Origin: Chondrilla cf. caribensis | Taxonomy: Eukaryota > Porifera > Demospongiae > Chondrillida > Chondrillidae | Direction: 5' to 3' | Length of the DNA stretch: 64,000 nucleotides | Assembly: GCA_964020155.1 (NCBI GenBank) | Contig: OZ026570.1 | Coordinates: 3,420,779-3,484,778 of the forward strand | Shown: one piece after another, positions 54,285-63,305 of the stretch | How positions within the stretch are numbered: the stretch's first letter is position 1 | How the letters are laid out: each line of letters opens with the position of its first letter | Notes under the pieces: model-generated | What the model was told of the DNA's origin: nothing | Databases searched by the model: none | What the model saw: the letters and a program-made list of their open reading frames with translations, nothing else | Made by a program: the position numbers and the translations under genes

Positions 54285-55082
54285 TTGTCTTTACTAAATA
54301 AAGTAAAAAGACGAGCTAGATGAACAATTGATAAAAACATTAAAATACGTACTATACACACCCCACCAAATACGCCCATTTTCAAGACCACAACAAGTTT
54401 GCATTTGTCGAATAAAATAATATTCGATAAAAAATGCGCTCCGCGCATGCGAGGTTAAAATCTTACCAATAATGGATTCACTTAAAACCGTACAATGGCT
54501 GATCCTTGGAAATTCTGGACGATCCTTGGAATTCAACCCAGTGTTAGCTTTTTTCAACGGAGCTACAAACGAGAAGCCTCTTGATGGGGAAAAGCGGTCC
54601 CGCCCTAAAATATCCGGAAATTAGCCGCCGTATATCTCCGTAACAGATAATAACCATTAATTTTCTTAGCATGACGGATGATTGAAGCGATCACTGGTTG
54701 CTACCAAAATGTGGATCTACCTGATCTCAACCCGGGGTTGGTGGGCATAATTCCAGTGATTATTATAACATTATAACATTTTTTACAACATACCAAATAT
54801 CCTTATGCTGAGAATGACCGTGCAAACTGCAACCAGTCGATTTCGCTCTATTAGTATAACCGGACATACCTGTTGAACAACTGGTCAGTCCCTTGAAAAC
54901 CAGCAGTGTACCATCTCCAGAGGAAGTGCATCTCCGTGTGTGATCTTTTGATCCGAAAATGACCGCTTGCCTTCCACTTCATGCGTGCCAAGTGTATTCA
55001 TTTCCGGATCTAGGTATAATGATATTCATTGAGAGCGATAAGCCAAATAAAAACAAAGATTAGTGTCTGCAGTCCAGCTAAC
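54285..55082. promoter_or_regulatory. Divergent intergenic region between the GPI-type gene and the WDR86-like gene
   Basis: This 798-bp spacer separates two genes transcribed away from each other. It holds an NRF1-like palindrome (CGCGCATGCGAG, 54442-54453) about 160 bp upstream of the GPI-type gene's ATG, in AT-rich surroundings. No long ORF, tRNA or clear TATA box was found. Both promoters should lie here. Confidence 0.4.
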
Positions 55083-56334
55083 ATGGGTGCTGGAGGAAGT
55101 GTGGTGAGGCGAAGATCTCAGAGATCCGCCAGAATGGAAGGACACGAAGGGAGTATCAACGCCATCTGTCTGACGTCGGACAGCGGGTTGCTAGCGTCCT
55201 GTTCTGACGACGGGACGGCTCGAGTTTGGGACACGGAAACACTCGAGTTAGTCTCGGAAATGAAAGGACACACGCAGTATATCAACTGTGTTACAATTAC
55301 TGCCAACGACGAATTTGTCATTACAGGTATTGGTGTTTGTTTAGTCTCGTCTGGGAGGGAGTGTAGACGGTATAGACCACCTCAAACCAGGGTGCAGTAG
55401 AGGCACTTCGTCTCACACCACCATCCTCTCAAATGTATGTGTGGTGCACCTTCAAGTCGAGTTTAACCCACAAAAATGTAGTCTGTTGGCAAAAAGAAAA
55501 TTGTACAGTGTAATATATTATTATAGAGAGATATTATTAGAGAGATATAGATATTATAGTTTTATAGAGTTATCATGGTAATGTGTTCTATATTTATAAT
55601 GTTAATCACTGTATAGGGATATAATTATATTATTGTTCTTTCAAGTGTTGTTTCTTGGATACATTATGTAGCCATGGCAACACATACTCTGATACATACA
55701 GAACGTGTATTACCACATGTCCTTGGATGTGCTTTACAGGATCTGCTGATAAGACCATTCGAAAGTGGGATATATTCTCTGGCAAATGCAAGTCGATATA
55801 CGAAGGTCACGAGGCCATTATTCAGTCTGTTCTGGTCCATCACAACTACCTCTTCTCCTCGTCCTATGATAAGACAGCTAGGAACTGGAACTTGAGAACA
55901 GGCGAATGTCTGCAGGTATACAGTGGACACACCAGAGCAGTGTCTCCACTTCTGTTTGTGAACCTCTCTGTTGCAGACAAGCGAACGGAGAGGAGGAAGT
56001 CCCGAGTCAACATAGAGAGGAGGCTGTCGACTGTGTCACGTCAGTCTCAAGAGCACAAGTCTTTACTAATTACAGGTGTGACAGGAAGGTGTCTAGGTGT
56101 ATGTGGTGTGTGGTGTGTGGTGTGTGTGGTGTATGTGGTGTGTGTGGTGTGTGACCTGTATGTGGTGTGTGTAGCACATGTACAACATGTAGCACATGTA
56201 GGGCATGTTGTGGATGTGGTGTCCATGGCTCATGTAGTGTGCAGTGTTATGTAGTCTCTTCTGTATTTAATTGGTTACATACGTACACTTTCCCTCTAAA
56301 TACCAAATACATACTGATGCACACCACACACACA

Positions 56335-56379
<45 letters not shown>

Positions 56380-58150
56380 TGCACGCACGCACACACACAC
56401 GCACACACACACGCACACACGCACGCACACACACACACACACACACAGGCAGTGCAGACAACCTGGCAATGGCCTGGTCTCTCGACAGCTCCTCGTGTGT
56501 CATGACATATCAAGGCCATGGATCAGCCATCACATGTCTGTCCGCTCGGGAGTGTGAACGGGAACTCTACACCGGCAGCTCAGACGGCACTGCTAGGTCA
56601 TGGGACATAGAGACAGGACACTCACTGAGAGTGTTTGATGGACACCAGAGTACTATCACCTGTATGCAGGTGTGTTTGTATGAACGAACTGTATGTGACA
56701 TGTTTTGTATGCATGCAGGTGTGTTTGTATGAACGAACTGTATGTGACATGTTTTGTATGCATGCAGGTGTGTTGAACTGTATGTGACCATAGTGGGGTA
56801 TGGAGTATCTATGATGTGACACATTCTGCTTGTGAGGCGACAGTGTATAAGACGCATTCTACAGTGAAAACTTGTTATTCTACTGTGATTAGTTTTTAAG
56901 AATAATATTGTAGATTAATAAGTTCGGCAGATTAACGGGGTATACGGGATATTTATATATATGGGATAGCAATTATAGGTTATATTCGCACTGGGAAATT
57001 GTGGTGGATAAAAAGGTTTAGTAGATAATATGGTGCCAGATTAACAAAATTCACTGTGAAATGTTTGCAGGTGTGTTTGTATGGACCATTTCTTCCTGCA
57101 CATACTATGAATGAAGTAGTACAATGTACATACATATATGTATTCTCCTCAACACATCACGCTTCCTGTGTACTTAAGTAGTACTTCCTCTTCCTCTTCT
57201 GTATGTTCATATTTCCTGTTCCCTCTCTTCCCCAGGTGGAAGGTGGTTACTTGATAACTGGTAGTGCAGACTGTGTGGGCCGGTGTTGGGTGTGTGAGCT
57301 TGGAGACTGCTGCAAGGTGTACCGGGGTCATAAGAAGGAGGTCAACTGTATTGCTCTGGCCAAGAACTGTGGTGAGCATTCTGTATGTACTGTATGTACT
57401 GCATGTACTGTGTGTACTGTGTGTACTGTGTGTACTGTATGTACTGTATGTATTGTGTGTACTGTATGTACTGTGTGTACTGTATGCACTGTATATACTG
57501 TATGTATTGTATGTACTGTATATACTGTATGTACTGTATGTACTGTGTGTACTGTGTGTACTGTATGTACTGTGTGTACTGTGTGTACTGTATGTACTGT
57601 ATGTACTGTGTGTACTGTATGTACTGTGTGTACTGTATGCACTGTATGTACTGTATGTATTGTATGTACTGTATGTACTGTATGTACTGTATGTACTGTA
57701 TGTACTGTATGTACTGTGTGTACTGTGTGTACTGTATGTGCTGTATGTACTGTGTGTACTGTATGTACTGTGTGTACTGTGTGTACTGTATGTACTGTCT
57801 ATACAGTGTACAAATGCAGTATAATAAGTACACACAGTGTACTTATTATTACTGCATTTGCTGCCTATGTTCTGTGTATGCACTGTTTTTACTATATATA
57901 CCTACATATTACTAGGTGGCCAGTTATTTTTGTCCATGACACGATCTCCACCTTCTCCCCTCCCGCAGTGTTCACAGCGAGCAGTGACGGGGATGTCAGA
58001 GTGTGGGAGATGTCGAGCGGGGAGTGTACCAAGGTCTTGCAGTGTCAGCAGTATCCCGTGAATTGCATGGCCTTGAGCAGACACAAGCTGTATGCCGGGT
58101 CCTACGACAAGTCAATCATTGTCTGGGACGTTAGTTGGTACATCAAGTAG
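55083..58150 (+). CDS. WDR86: WDR86-like WD40-repeat protein (five exons)
   Basis: Exons: 55083-55326, 55740-56075, 56449-56669, 57236-57371 and 57969-58150. All introns are GT-AG with phases 1, 1, 0 and 1. The spliced product is 372 residues, close to vertebrate WDR86. The start MGAGGS fits an N-myristoylation signal and resembles the MGSGGS I recall for WDR86. Eight WD repeats follow, with GH turns and W-D ends: [63 protein letters not shown] and YDKSIIVWD. Together they predict a beta-propeller scaffold. A charged insertion ([12 protein letters not shown]) lies within blade 4, where WDR86 also has a long loop. Two introns interrupt the same ITG|SAD position in different blades, a trace of blade duplication. 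Introns 2-4 hold CA and 10-bp repeats and a MITE. The family's molecular role is poorly known. Confidence 0.85.
56100..56230. repeat. GTGTGGT-rich low-complexity tract
   Basis: Imperfect TGTGGTGTG/TATGTGGTGTG units, then degenerate ACATGTAGC units, lie at the start of intron 2 of the WDR86-like gene. The Val-Cys-Gly frames across them are artefacts. Confidence 0.7.
56318..56448. repeat. CA/GCAC microsatellite abutting an acceptor
   Basis: A CA tract with GCAC interruptions fills the 3' end of intron 2 of the WDR86-like gene and runs into the acceptor CACACAG|GC at 56448/56449. It replaces the usual polypyrimidine tract, so use of this exon might vary with repeat length. Confidence 0.9.
56664..56772 (+). 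repeat. 49-bp tandem duplication that copies a splice donor
   Basis: The sequence ATGCAGGTGTGT recurs with a period of 49 bp at 56664, 56713 and 56762; the third copy is partial. The first copy holds the last codon of exon 3 and its donor (CAG|GT at 56669/56670), so donor-like CAG|GTGTG words follow at 56718 and 56767. The reading frame needs the first one. Confidence 0.85.
56862..57056. mobile_element. MITE-like element in intron 3 of the WDR86-like gene
   Basis: A segment of about 195 bp is bounded by inverted termini, CAGTGAAAACTTGTT on the left and AACAAAATTCACTG on the right. The left flank ends in TA and the right flank begins TG, so a TA target-site duplication could once have existed. 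The interior includes GATTAACGGGG-type words also seen near 59780-59960. There is no coding capacity. Pogo/Tc1-mariner-type MITEs have similar CAGT termini; the family is not certain. Confidence 0.55.
57384..57810. repeat. 10-bp minisatellite (TGTACTGTAT / TGTACTGTGT), ~42 units
   Basis: About 425 bp of TGTACTG(T/C)(A/G)T units fill the first part of intron 4 of the WDR86-like gene, starting about 10 nt after the donor. A 10-bp period leaves several frames open on both strands (Tyr-Cys-Met, Thr-His-Ser and similar), which explains the long spurious ORFs. The units differ mainly at two positions, as in an ageing array. Confidence 0.95.
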
Positions 58151-58160
58151 TGACGGTGCT

Positions 58161-58323
58161 ACAGACATAGTTGAATGCACACGGGTTGTGGACACCAGTA
58201 ACAGACATAGTTGAACATACACTGACCTGTAGACACCAGTAACAGACGCAGTTGAACATACGCTGACCTATAGACAACAATAACAGATGTAGTTGAACAT
58301 ATGCTGACCTGTAGACACCAGTA
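58161..58323 (+). repeat. 41-bp tandem repeat in the WDR86-like 3' region
   Basis: Four copies, at 58161-58200, 58201-58241, 58242-58282 and 58283-58323, share ACAGACNNAGTTGAACATA and end in GACACCAGTA. They begin 10 bp after the stop codon at 58148-58150, so they probably lie in the 3'UTR. Confidence 0.9.
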
Positions 58324-58644
58324 AAAGACGGCATGAGACTGGTATTATCCAACTACAAACAGACTAGAAATAGTATTTTATAACTTGAGTCAATGACAAT
58401 TCTATTTTACTTTGTGTTATTTTAATTTTGCGTTTTATCATAATTATTGGTACATACAAATGTACTAATTTTTATATTGTATATTTTAATTGTACAGTAT
58501 TATTATTAATTCATTATTTTTATATCATGTACATAACTTGACATAAATTTCTACATAATATAAAAAGATTCGCATTAGTATTGGGACCACATAAGTAGGT
58601 ATTGCCCGGCTGGTAACTAGCATTGTGGACAAGCATGCATTACA
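58324..58644. other. AT-rich intergenic sequence
   Basis: This is AT-rich sequence after the 41-bp repeats, probably the 3'UTR end and spacer of the WDR86-like gene. I found no canonical AATAAA and no coding frame of note. Confidence 0.5.
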
Positions 58645-59172
58645 TACATTGAAACAATATTAAGCACCTTTGAAAGTAGCTGGGGTTACGGGCCACCTAT
58701 AGAGATGGGAATTATTTCATAAGTCAGTTCATGTCCTCAGCTAGGTCTGGTGAAAATATCAGGTTGGCAAGCCTAATTTCCCATGAGTTATGCAAAAGAG
58801 TGCTTAGTGTTTATTCTCCTATACTCTCCAATACATTGAAAAAAATATTAAGCACCTTCAAATGTAGCTGGAGTTACAGGCCACCTATTGATATGGAAAA
58901 TGTTTCATAAGTTAGTTCATGTCCCCAGCTAGGTCTAGTAAAAATATCAGGTTGACATGGCCACTTTCCCATGATCTATTCAGAAAGGTGCTTAGTGTTT
59001 TCTCTCCTATATGTACTCTCTGATACATTGAAAACTCTTAAGCACCTCCGAATGTAGTTGGGGTTACGGGTTAGCTACAAAGATGGAAATTGTTTTATAA
59101 GTTAATTCATGCCCCAGCTAGGTCTAGTAAAATATCAGGTTGACACGCCCACTTTCCCATGAGCTAAGTGTA
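58645..59172. repeat. ~190-bp tandem repeat, three copies
   Basis: Three diverged copies start at TACATTGAAA (58645, 58832 and 59024; periods 187 and 192 bp). They share the blocks TTAAGCACCT, GTAGCTGG(A/G)GTTAC, CATAAGT(C/T)AGTTCATG, CAGCTAGGTCT and ACTTTCCCATGA. They are noncoding. This could be a satellite fragment or the inside of a larger mobile element. Confidence 0.85.
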
Positions 59173-59547
59173 ATATGCCTTGTGGTGATCACTACAGCAC
59201 CTTCACATTCCTTTGCTGGTCACTGAGGGCTGCCCAGTATCCACGCCAAACCCACTAACACAATTCCGGATGCATACAGATTGTCCTGAGTGCACCATAG
59301 GCCTACCTGCTGGCAAGCTCTCCACATGTCTGACCAAACCTCAGTTCCAGAAGCTACATGAGCTTGTATGTAGCTGGTAGTAGTGTGGCTGCTGTTCTAT
59401 TTTGTACTACTTCCTTGTATCCCAGTGATTGTTGTACAGATGTATCCACCATACCAAACACCCAACTTGCAGAATTAGATTGCCATCCTCTTCCATTCTG
59501 CAGGGATGAAGAAATGTATATCCTGACACCCATGCACTGATAATTCC
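59173..59547 (-). pseudogene. Possible downstream part of a decayed transposase
   Basis: On the minus strand a frame starting near 59556 reads YQCMGVRIYISSSLQNG and continues to a stop near 59360. This could be the eroded, frameshifted continuation of the piggyBac-like fragment at 59548-59724, since piggyBac transposases have a GIKIY-type strand after the DES motif. Nearer 59173 I see no coding signal. Support is weak. Confidence 0.25.
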
Positions 59548-59724
59548 TCAGTATCGGATAGATACCTTTAGCTGGTGTCCAAACAGTGACTCATCAATGT
59601 AGACTATCTTGCCAACTTCTGGCAAGTACAATGTTGCTTTGAAGCAGTTTCCAAGAACAGATTCCACGGAACCATTGGTAAAATGGGATCGCAGTACTTT
59701 CAGCAACCTTGCATTGTTTGGCTG
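59548..59724 (-). pseudogene. piggyBac-like transposase remnant
   Basis: The minus frame reads through LLKVLRSHF and NCFKATLYLPEVGK to VYIDESLFGHQ, then stops at 59548-59550. PiggyBac-family DDE transposases have a (V/I)DESL/M motif holding the first catalytic Asp, preceded by a Y-x-P-G-type turn, and the order here matches. Only about 58 codons are open and no start or complete domain is visible, so it is a dead fragment. The family call rests on the IDESLF motif alone. Confidence 0.4.
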
Positions 59725-59739
59725 AATGGCTGACAGGAA

Positions 59740-59970
59740 AATTCACTGACCAAAACCACATCATCATATCATCCAGGCGGATTAACTGATTGGCGGATTA
59801 CATCAATAATAAAACGGTAGTTACATTTAATTTACATTGTGGCGGAGGCGGATTAACTGATTAGCGGAAAACATCGATAATAAAACCATACAAATGAATT
59901 CATGCTGGCAATTGGCGGCGGATAAACGGGTTTGGCGGAAAAGCGGTGGCGGATTAACGAGAATTCACTG
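59740..59970. mobile_element. MITE-like debris with GGCGGATTAAC words
   Basis: Several copies of GCGGATTAACTGATT and GGCGGA words lie here, ending in GATTAACGAGAATTCACTG, which is an inverted CAGTGAATTCTCGTTAATC terminus. The end resembles that of the element at 56862-57056 and pogo-type MITE termini. A second AATTCACTG near 59745 has the same orientation, so the borders are unclear and two partial copies may be nested. Confidence 0.45.
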
Positions 59971-60133
59971 CATTTCAGTTGGATAGAGAGTACTTAAAAT
60001 ACCTCTTCTTCTTTTCTCCCTTACATATAGCTATCAACCAATCGGATCGCCTGTTACTTTACAGAGATTTGTCGATTATCGTCATCACTAATCTGCCGGA
60101 GGCTTGCTGTCGTCAGTGCTAACAGGGGAAGGA
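59971..60133 (+). promoter_or_regulatory. Upstream region of the cadherin gene
   Basis: This is a short 5' region before the cadherin ATG, with an inverted-CCAAT-class box (ACCAATCGGA, about 60037-60046) roughly 90 bp upstream of the start codon. A pyrimidine-rich stretch (TTCTTCTTTTCTCCC) precedes it. No TATA box is evident. Confidence 0.35.
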
Positions 60134-63013
60134 ATGGCTACTGGCGGTATTGTCGTACTTGCCGTCCTCTTTTTTTTGTCAACTTTCAACGTAAATTTCT
60201 GCTACGCCATTGAGTTCGAATCCTCTGTTTATACCTATAGCATATCCGAGGAAGCTGTAGGCGCCTCCCGTACGCTGTGCGCCTTGGTCATATTGCCAGT
60301 GGCTTCGTCCAATGCACAGGACAGCGTTAAGTACAGTTTTGTGGATTTCGAATTTAGTAATCTATTCAATTTGACGACGAATTCCAATCAAGAAGAGTGC
60401 CTCCAGAACCTCGATCTCTTGGATAGGGAAATTAGAGAATCGTACCGCTTTACGTACAGAGCGTCTTCTTCCGAAGGAAATGCCGAGACCACCATACTAC
60501 TGATGCTATTGGACGTGAACGACCATGCACCCGAGTTCGACCGGGATAGCCTACAGTCATTCACGATGGATGAGAATTCGCCCAAGGGTACCCTGGTAGG
60601 CATGATCACAGCGACAGACCCAGACAAGGGCGAAAACGGGACCGTCCGGTACAAGTTGACAAGATGTAACAGTGTCTTTGAGCTAGGTGAACGAAGCGGG
60701 CTGTTGACTGTGAAATCGAATATCGACTATGAGACCAACAAGAGTTTTGAATGCCAAGTAACTGCAACTGACTCTAGTCAGGAGTTCCGCAGTAATTATG
60801 TGGAGTTCACAGTGAACGTCAATAACATCAACGATAATGCCCCAAATTGCTACAACCCCGTGTTGCCTTCTTCTGTGACTGAAAATCAGAACGTGGTACT
60901 ATTTATCTGCAGCCTTGTGGATGCAGATGAAGTCGGCACTAGTAATGTGAACTGGTTAGCACGCATGGAGAATGACTTTGATGGCACCTTTTCCCCCTTT
61001 GTAGCTTCTTCTACTTTATTTGTGCACATCAGCAACAACACAGACCGAGAAAAGCAGCCGGAATACGATATTGTTATTAAGGTGACTGATCAGGGTATGC
61101 CAGAACAAGTGGGTACCATCAATGTCCATATTGTTGTGAATGACACAAATGACAATCGTCCTGAGTGTCCACCCGGCCAGATGGTTCAAGTGAATGAGTT
61201 GGCGAGGAATCAATCCTTAGGGAACGTGGACTGTTCAGATCCCGATGATAGCAGTAATCTCAAATTCTCTTTGAGAAGTGTCTGGCGCGGTGGTGTACAG
61301 TCCAGTAAAAGAGCCATCACTGTGACAAACTCGGGGGAAATCCATGTTGTAGACCCAATCGACTATGATGATCATCCGGAGAAGACCCTCACTCTCTACA
61401 TTACTGTGACTGATGGTACCTTCACCACTTCAGTAAATGTAACAGTGCAAATCGTTGATGCAAATGACAATCGTCCATGCTTCAGTCCAAGGGAGTACAA
61501 CTTTTCAATCCAAGAAAACAGCGATGTTGGCAGTAAAGTTGGCAGTGTCCATGCAACAGATGCTGACAGTGGCAGTAACAGTGTTGTGGTCTACTCGATT
61601 CCCTCACCGGCCAACACGATATTTTCCATCAATCCTACAACTGGGCGAATCACTACAAGGAAAGTGTTAGACAGGGAAGAGAAAGACCGGTATGAATTCA
61701 ATGTGACGGCGAGTGATAGACGAGGTCCTTCCGATACTTGTAGTAGGGCAGGCATTCTTGTTCATGTCACGAACTTGGATGACAGCTGTCCAAACTTTCA
61801 TAATAATTACACTTTCGAAGTTAAACAAAATGAAGAGGCTGGTACAGTGGTTGGTAAAATTTCAGCTACCAACCCAGAGGGTGTACCAACCAATGCTATT
61901 ACTTACAGACTAGAAAGTGCACCCCCTTACATCATCCTACAAGAAACTAACTCAATCACTAGAAACCTGATCCTGAAGTCAAACCTGAATGAAAGTCATG
62001 TTGGGGAAGAGACCTTCATGGCCGTTGTATCGAGCACCAAGCCATACTGCTCTGGTGGAGAGAGGACATACATAGTGCTTCGCATTCTCGGAATTGATCC
62101 AGTGGTTGGTATCGACCCTCCCCTCTGGCATATCATTGTGGGAGCTGTGGCAGGCTTTCTTTTGGTGATTTTTGTCACCATCATCTTCATCATTGGGGTG
62201 TGTTGCTGTTGTGTCAAGAGGCAAAAGAGTATTACCGATACTAATCCCATCACAAACTCACCTGCACCAACAAGTCCCTTAGAACTCAAGATTCTGAAGC
62301 ACAAGTCCATTTTAAAGCCTTGTCCATCAGAAAGTCCAGACTCAGAAGACCCACAACAGAAGAATTCAGTGCATTTTGTAGAGGTGATGAGCACAGATGA
62401 CATTGGAAGGGAAGCGCCTCCTCTGTCAGATTTGGATAGCCGGGAGCCGATGCACGAATCTTCCAGCAGTGTTGGAGCATTTGAGGAAGACTCACAGTCC
62501 CTCACCTCAAACTCCAGCTTTCCCCACCAGCTGGACATTTCAGACAACATCAACCAAGCCTATGAAGTGGACCTCACCCCCAAGGGATACTGTCCACCTA
62601 CACCACCACGATGGTGTTCGGCTGAAGCTCACCTACCATTCGCCCCCACCGACCAATTCCAGCCGGAACATTTGAGCTCATTCGATAGGTACTACTCCAC
62701 CAATAACTCAACTTGGTACAACGTCGAACAGGATATGGTGGGTTTACCGTCTTCTCCTCAGAGGCCTCACTACTATTACCAAGAGACAGGCACCTCGGTG
62801 ATATCGTCAGATGATCAAAACTCACTCTCAGACAACTTTTCCATGTACACCAATCCTGGAACCGACATCGCTTGTGGTCCCATTGAGAGCCTCGTTGCCC
62901 CGATACACCAGACTCAACAAACCAAGTCAGTTCAAAATGTCCTTCTGTGCCCTCCTTTGTTTGGTTTCCTTTTCATGTCCTTTATGCATGTACATGCGCA
63001 TGTCTGCTTGTAA
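60134..63013 (+). CDS. Single-pass transmembrane cadherin (single exon)
   Basis: From ATG 60134 the frame encodes 959 residues. Residues 1-25 are a signal peptide (GGIVVLAVLFFLSTF). The ectodomain has about six cadherin repeats, with calcium-binding linkers DVNDHAP (127), NINDNAP (231), DTNDNRP (337), DANDNRP (442) and NLDDSCP (547). DREI/DYE/DRE and ATD motifs appear in several repeats. The fifth linker is degenerate (LDD instead of NDN) and the last repeat lacks most calcium ligands. A transmembrane segment spans about 664-692 and is followed by CCCCVKRQK. The ~265-residue tail is Ser/Pro-rich (PPTPPRW) with no beta-catenin-binding or kinase motif that I can see. The one-exon ectodomain recalls protocadherins. 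The last ~25 residues look like read-through, and a GTAAGT donor at 63011 overlaps the stop, so the 3' end may be spliced. Homophilic or heterophilic adhesion is inferred. Confidence 0.88.
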   Translation: MATGGIVVLAVLFFLSTFNVNFCYAIEFESSVYTYSISEEAVGASRTLCALVILPVASSNAQDSVKYSFVDFEFSNLFNLTTNSNQEECLQNLDLLDREIRESYRFTYRASSSEGNAETTILLMLLDVNDHAPEFDRDSLQSFTMDENSPKGTLVGMITATDPDKGENGTVRYKLTRCNSVFELGERSGLLTVKSNIDYETNKSFECQVTATDSSQEFRSNYVEFTVNVNNINDNAPNCYNPVLPSSVTENQNVVLFICSLVDADEVGTSNVNWLARMENDFDGTFSPFVASSTLFVHISNNTDREKQPEYDIVIKVTDQGMPEQVGTINVHIVVNDTNDNRPECPPGQMVQVNELARNQSLGNVDCSDPDDSSNLKFSLRSVWRGGVQSSKRAITVTNSGEIHVVDPIDYDDHPEKTLTLYITVTDGTFTTSVNVTVQIVDANDNRPCFSPREYNFSIQENSDVGSKVGSVHATDADSGSNSVVVYSIPSPANTIFSINPTTGRITTRKVLDREEKDRYEFNVTASDRRGPSDTCSRAGILVHVTNLDDSCPNFHNNYTFEVKQNEEAGTVVGKISATNPEGVPTNAITYRLESAPPYIILQETNSITRNLILKSNLNESHVGEETFMAVVSSTKPYCSGGERTYIVLRILGIDPVVGIDPPLWHIIVGAVAGFLLVIFVTIIFIIGVCCCCVKRQKSITDTNPITNSPAPTSPLELKILKHKSILKPCPSESPDSEDPQQKNSVHFVEVMSTDDIGREAPPLSDLDSREPMHESSSSVGAFEEDSQSLTSNSSFPHQLDISDNINQAYEVDLTPKGYCPPTPPRWCSAEAHLPFAPTDQFQPEHLSSFDRYYSTNNSTWYNVEQDMVGLPSSPQRPHYYYQETGTSVISSDDQNSLSDNFSMYTNPGTDIACGPIESLVAPIHQTQQTKSVQNVLLCPPLFGFLFMSFMHVHAHVCL

Positions 63014-63208
63014 GTATTCTATGTAACTTGTGCTATTGTCAGAGGTATGTACGCTGTCCTGTACATATTTGTTTTCTTAGCATAAAGTGCTCTGTACCCA
63101 GTCATTCCTTTAGTCTGAGGTCCCTATCAGTAGTGAACCTATTGAGGAATTTATTTCATCATTCTTCACGTTGCTAGACTGCTGTACAGTAGACCCTCTC
63201 CCATGTAG
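63014..63208. other. Short spacer after the cadherin frame
   Basis: This stretch holds the GTAAGT donor-like site at 63011 and, near 63184-63200, a TACAGTAGACCCTCTC word resembling the ends of pogo-type elements. No convincing coding frame is present. Confidence 0.35.
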
Positions 63209-63305
63209 TGTGTACACACACTGTTTGGGAAAACGAACTGGAGGTATCCCAAACTTCTGTTAGAAGATGAAGGTTACAAAGGGCTGTTCTTCAAACTTGG
63301 TGTAG
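63209..63305 (+). pseudogene. Out-of-frame protein-like segment before the COR-like exon
   Basis: One frame reads LFGKTNWRYPKLLLEDEGY and then GLFFKLGVDSILI before a stop at about 63318-63320. The protein-like composition passes into the next frame (LNWFLNIIHHFGLSAKL) just there. This looks like one ancestral coding stretch broken by a frameshift. Alternatively the exon really begins at the GTGTAG acceptor at 63304-63305 and this segment is chance. Confidence 0.35.

Noticed and set aside
54248..54557. Minus-strand ORFs upstream of the GPI-type gene
   Set aside because: They are short and AT-rich, and lie in the 5' region in other frames. The ATG at 54284 with its signal peptide explains the locus.
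57203..57915. Long Tyr-Cys-Met, Thr-His-Ser and similar ORFs on both strands
   Set aside because: They come from the 10-bp minisatellite in intron 4 of the WDR86-like gene, which has no stop in several frames.
58161..58323. CRISPR-like array
   Set aside because: The units are contiguous 41-bp direct repeats without unique spacers, after a eukaryotic gene.
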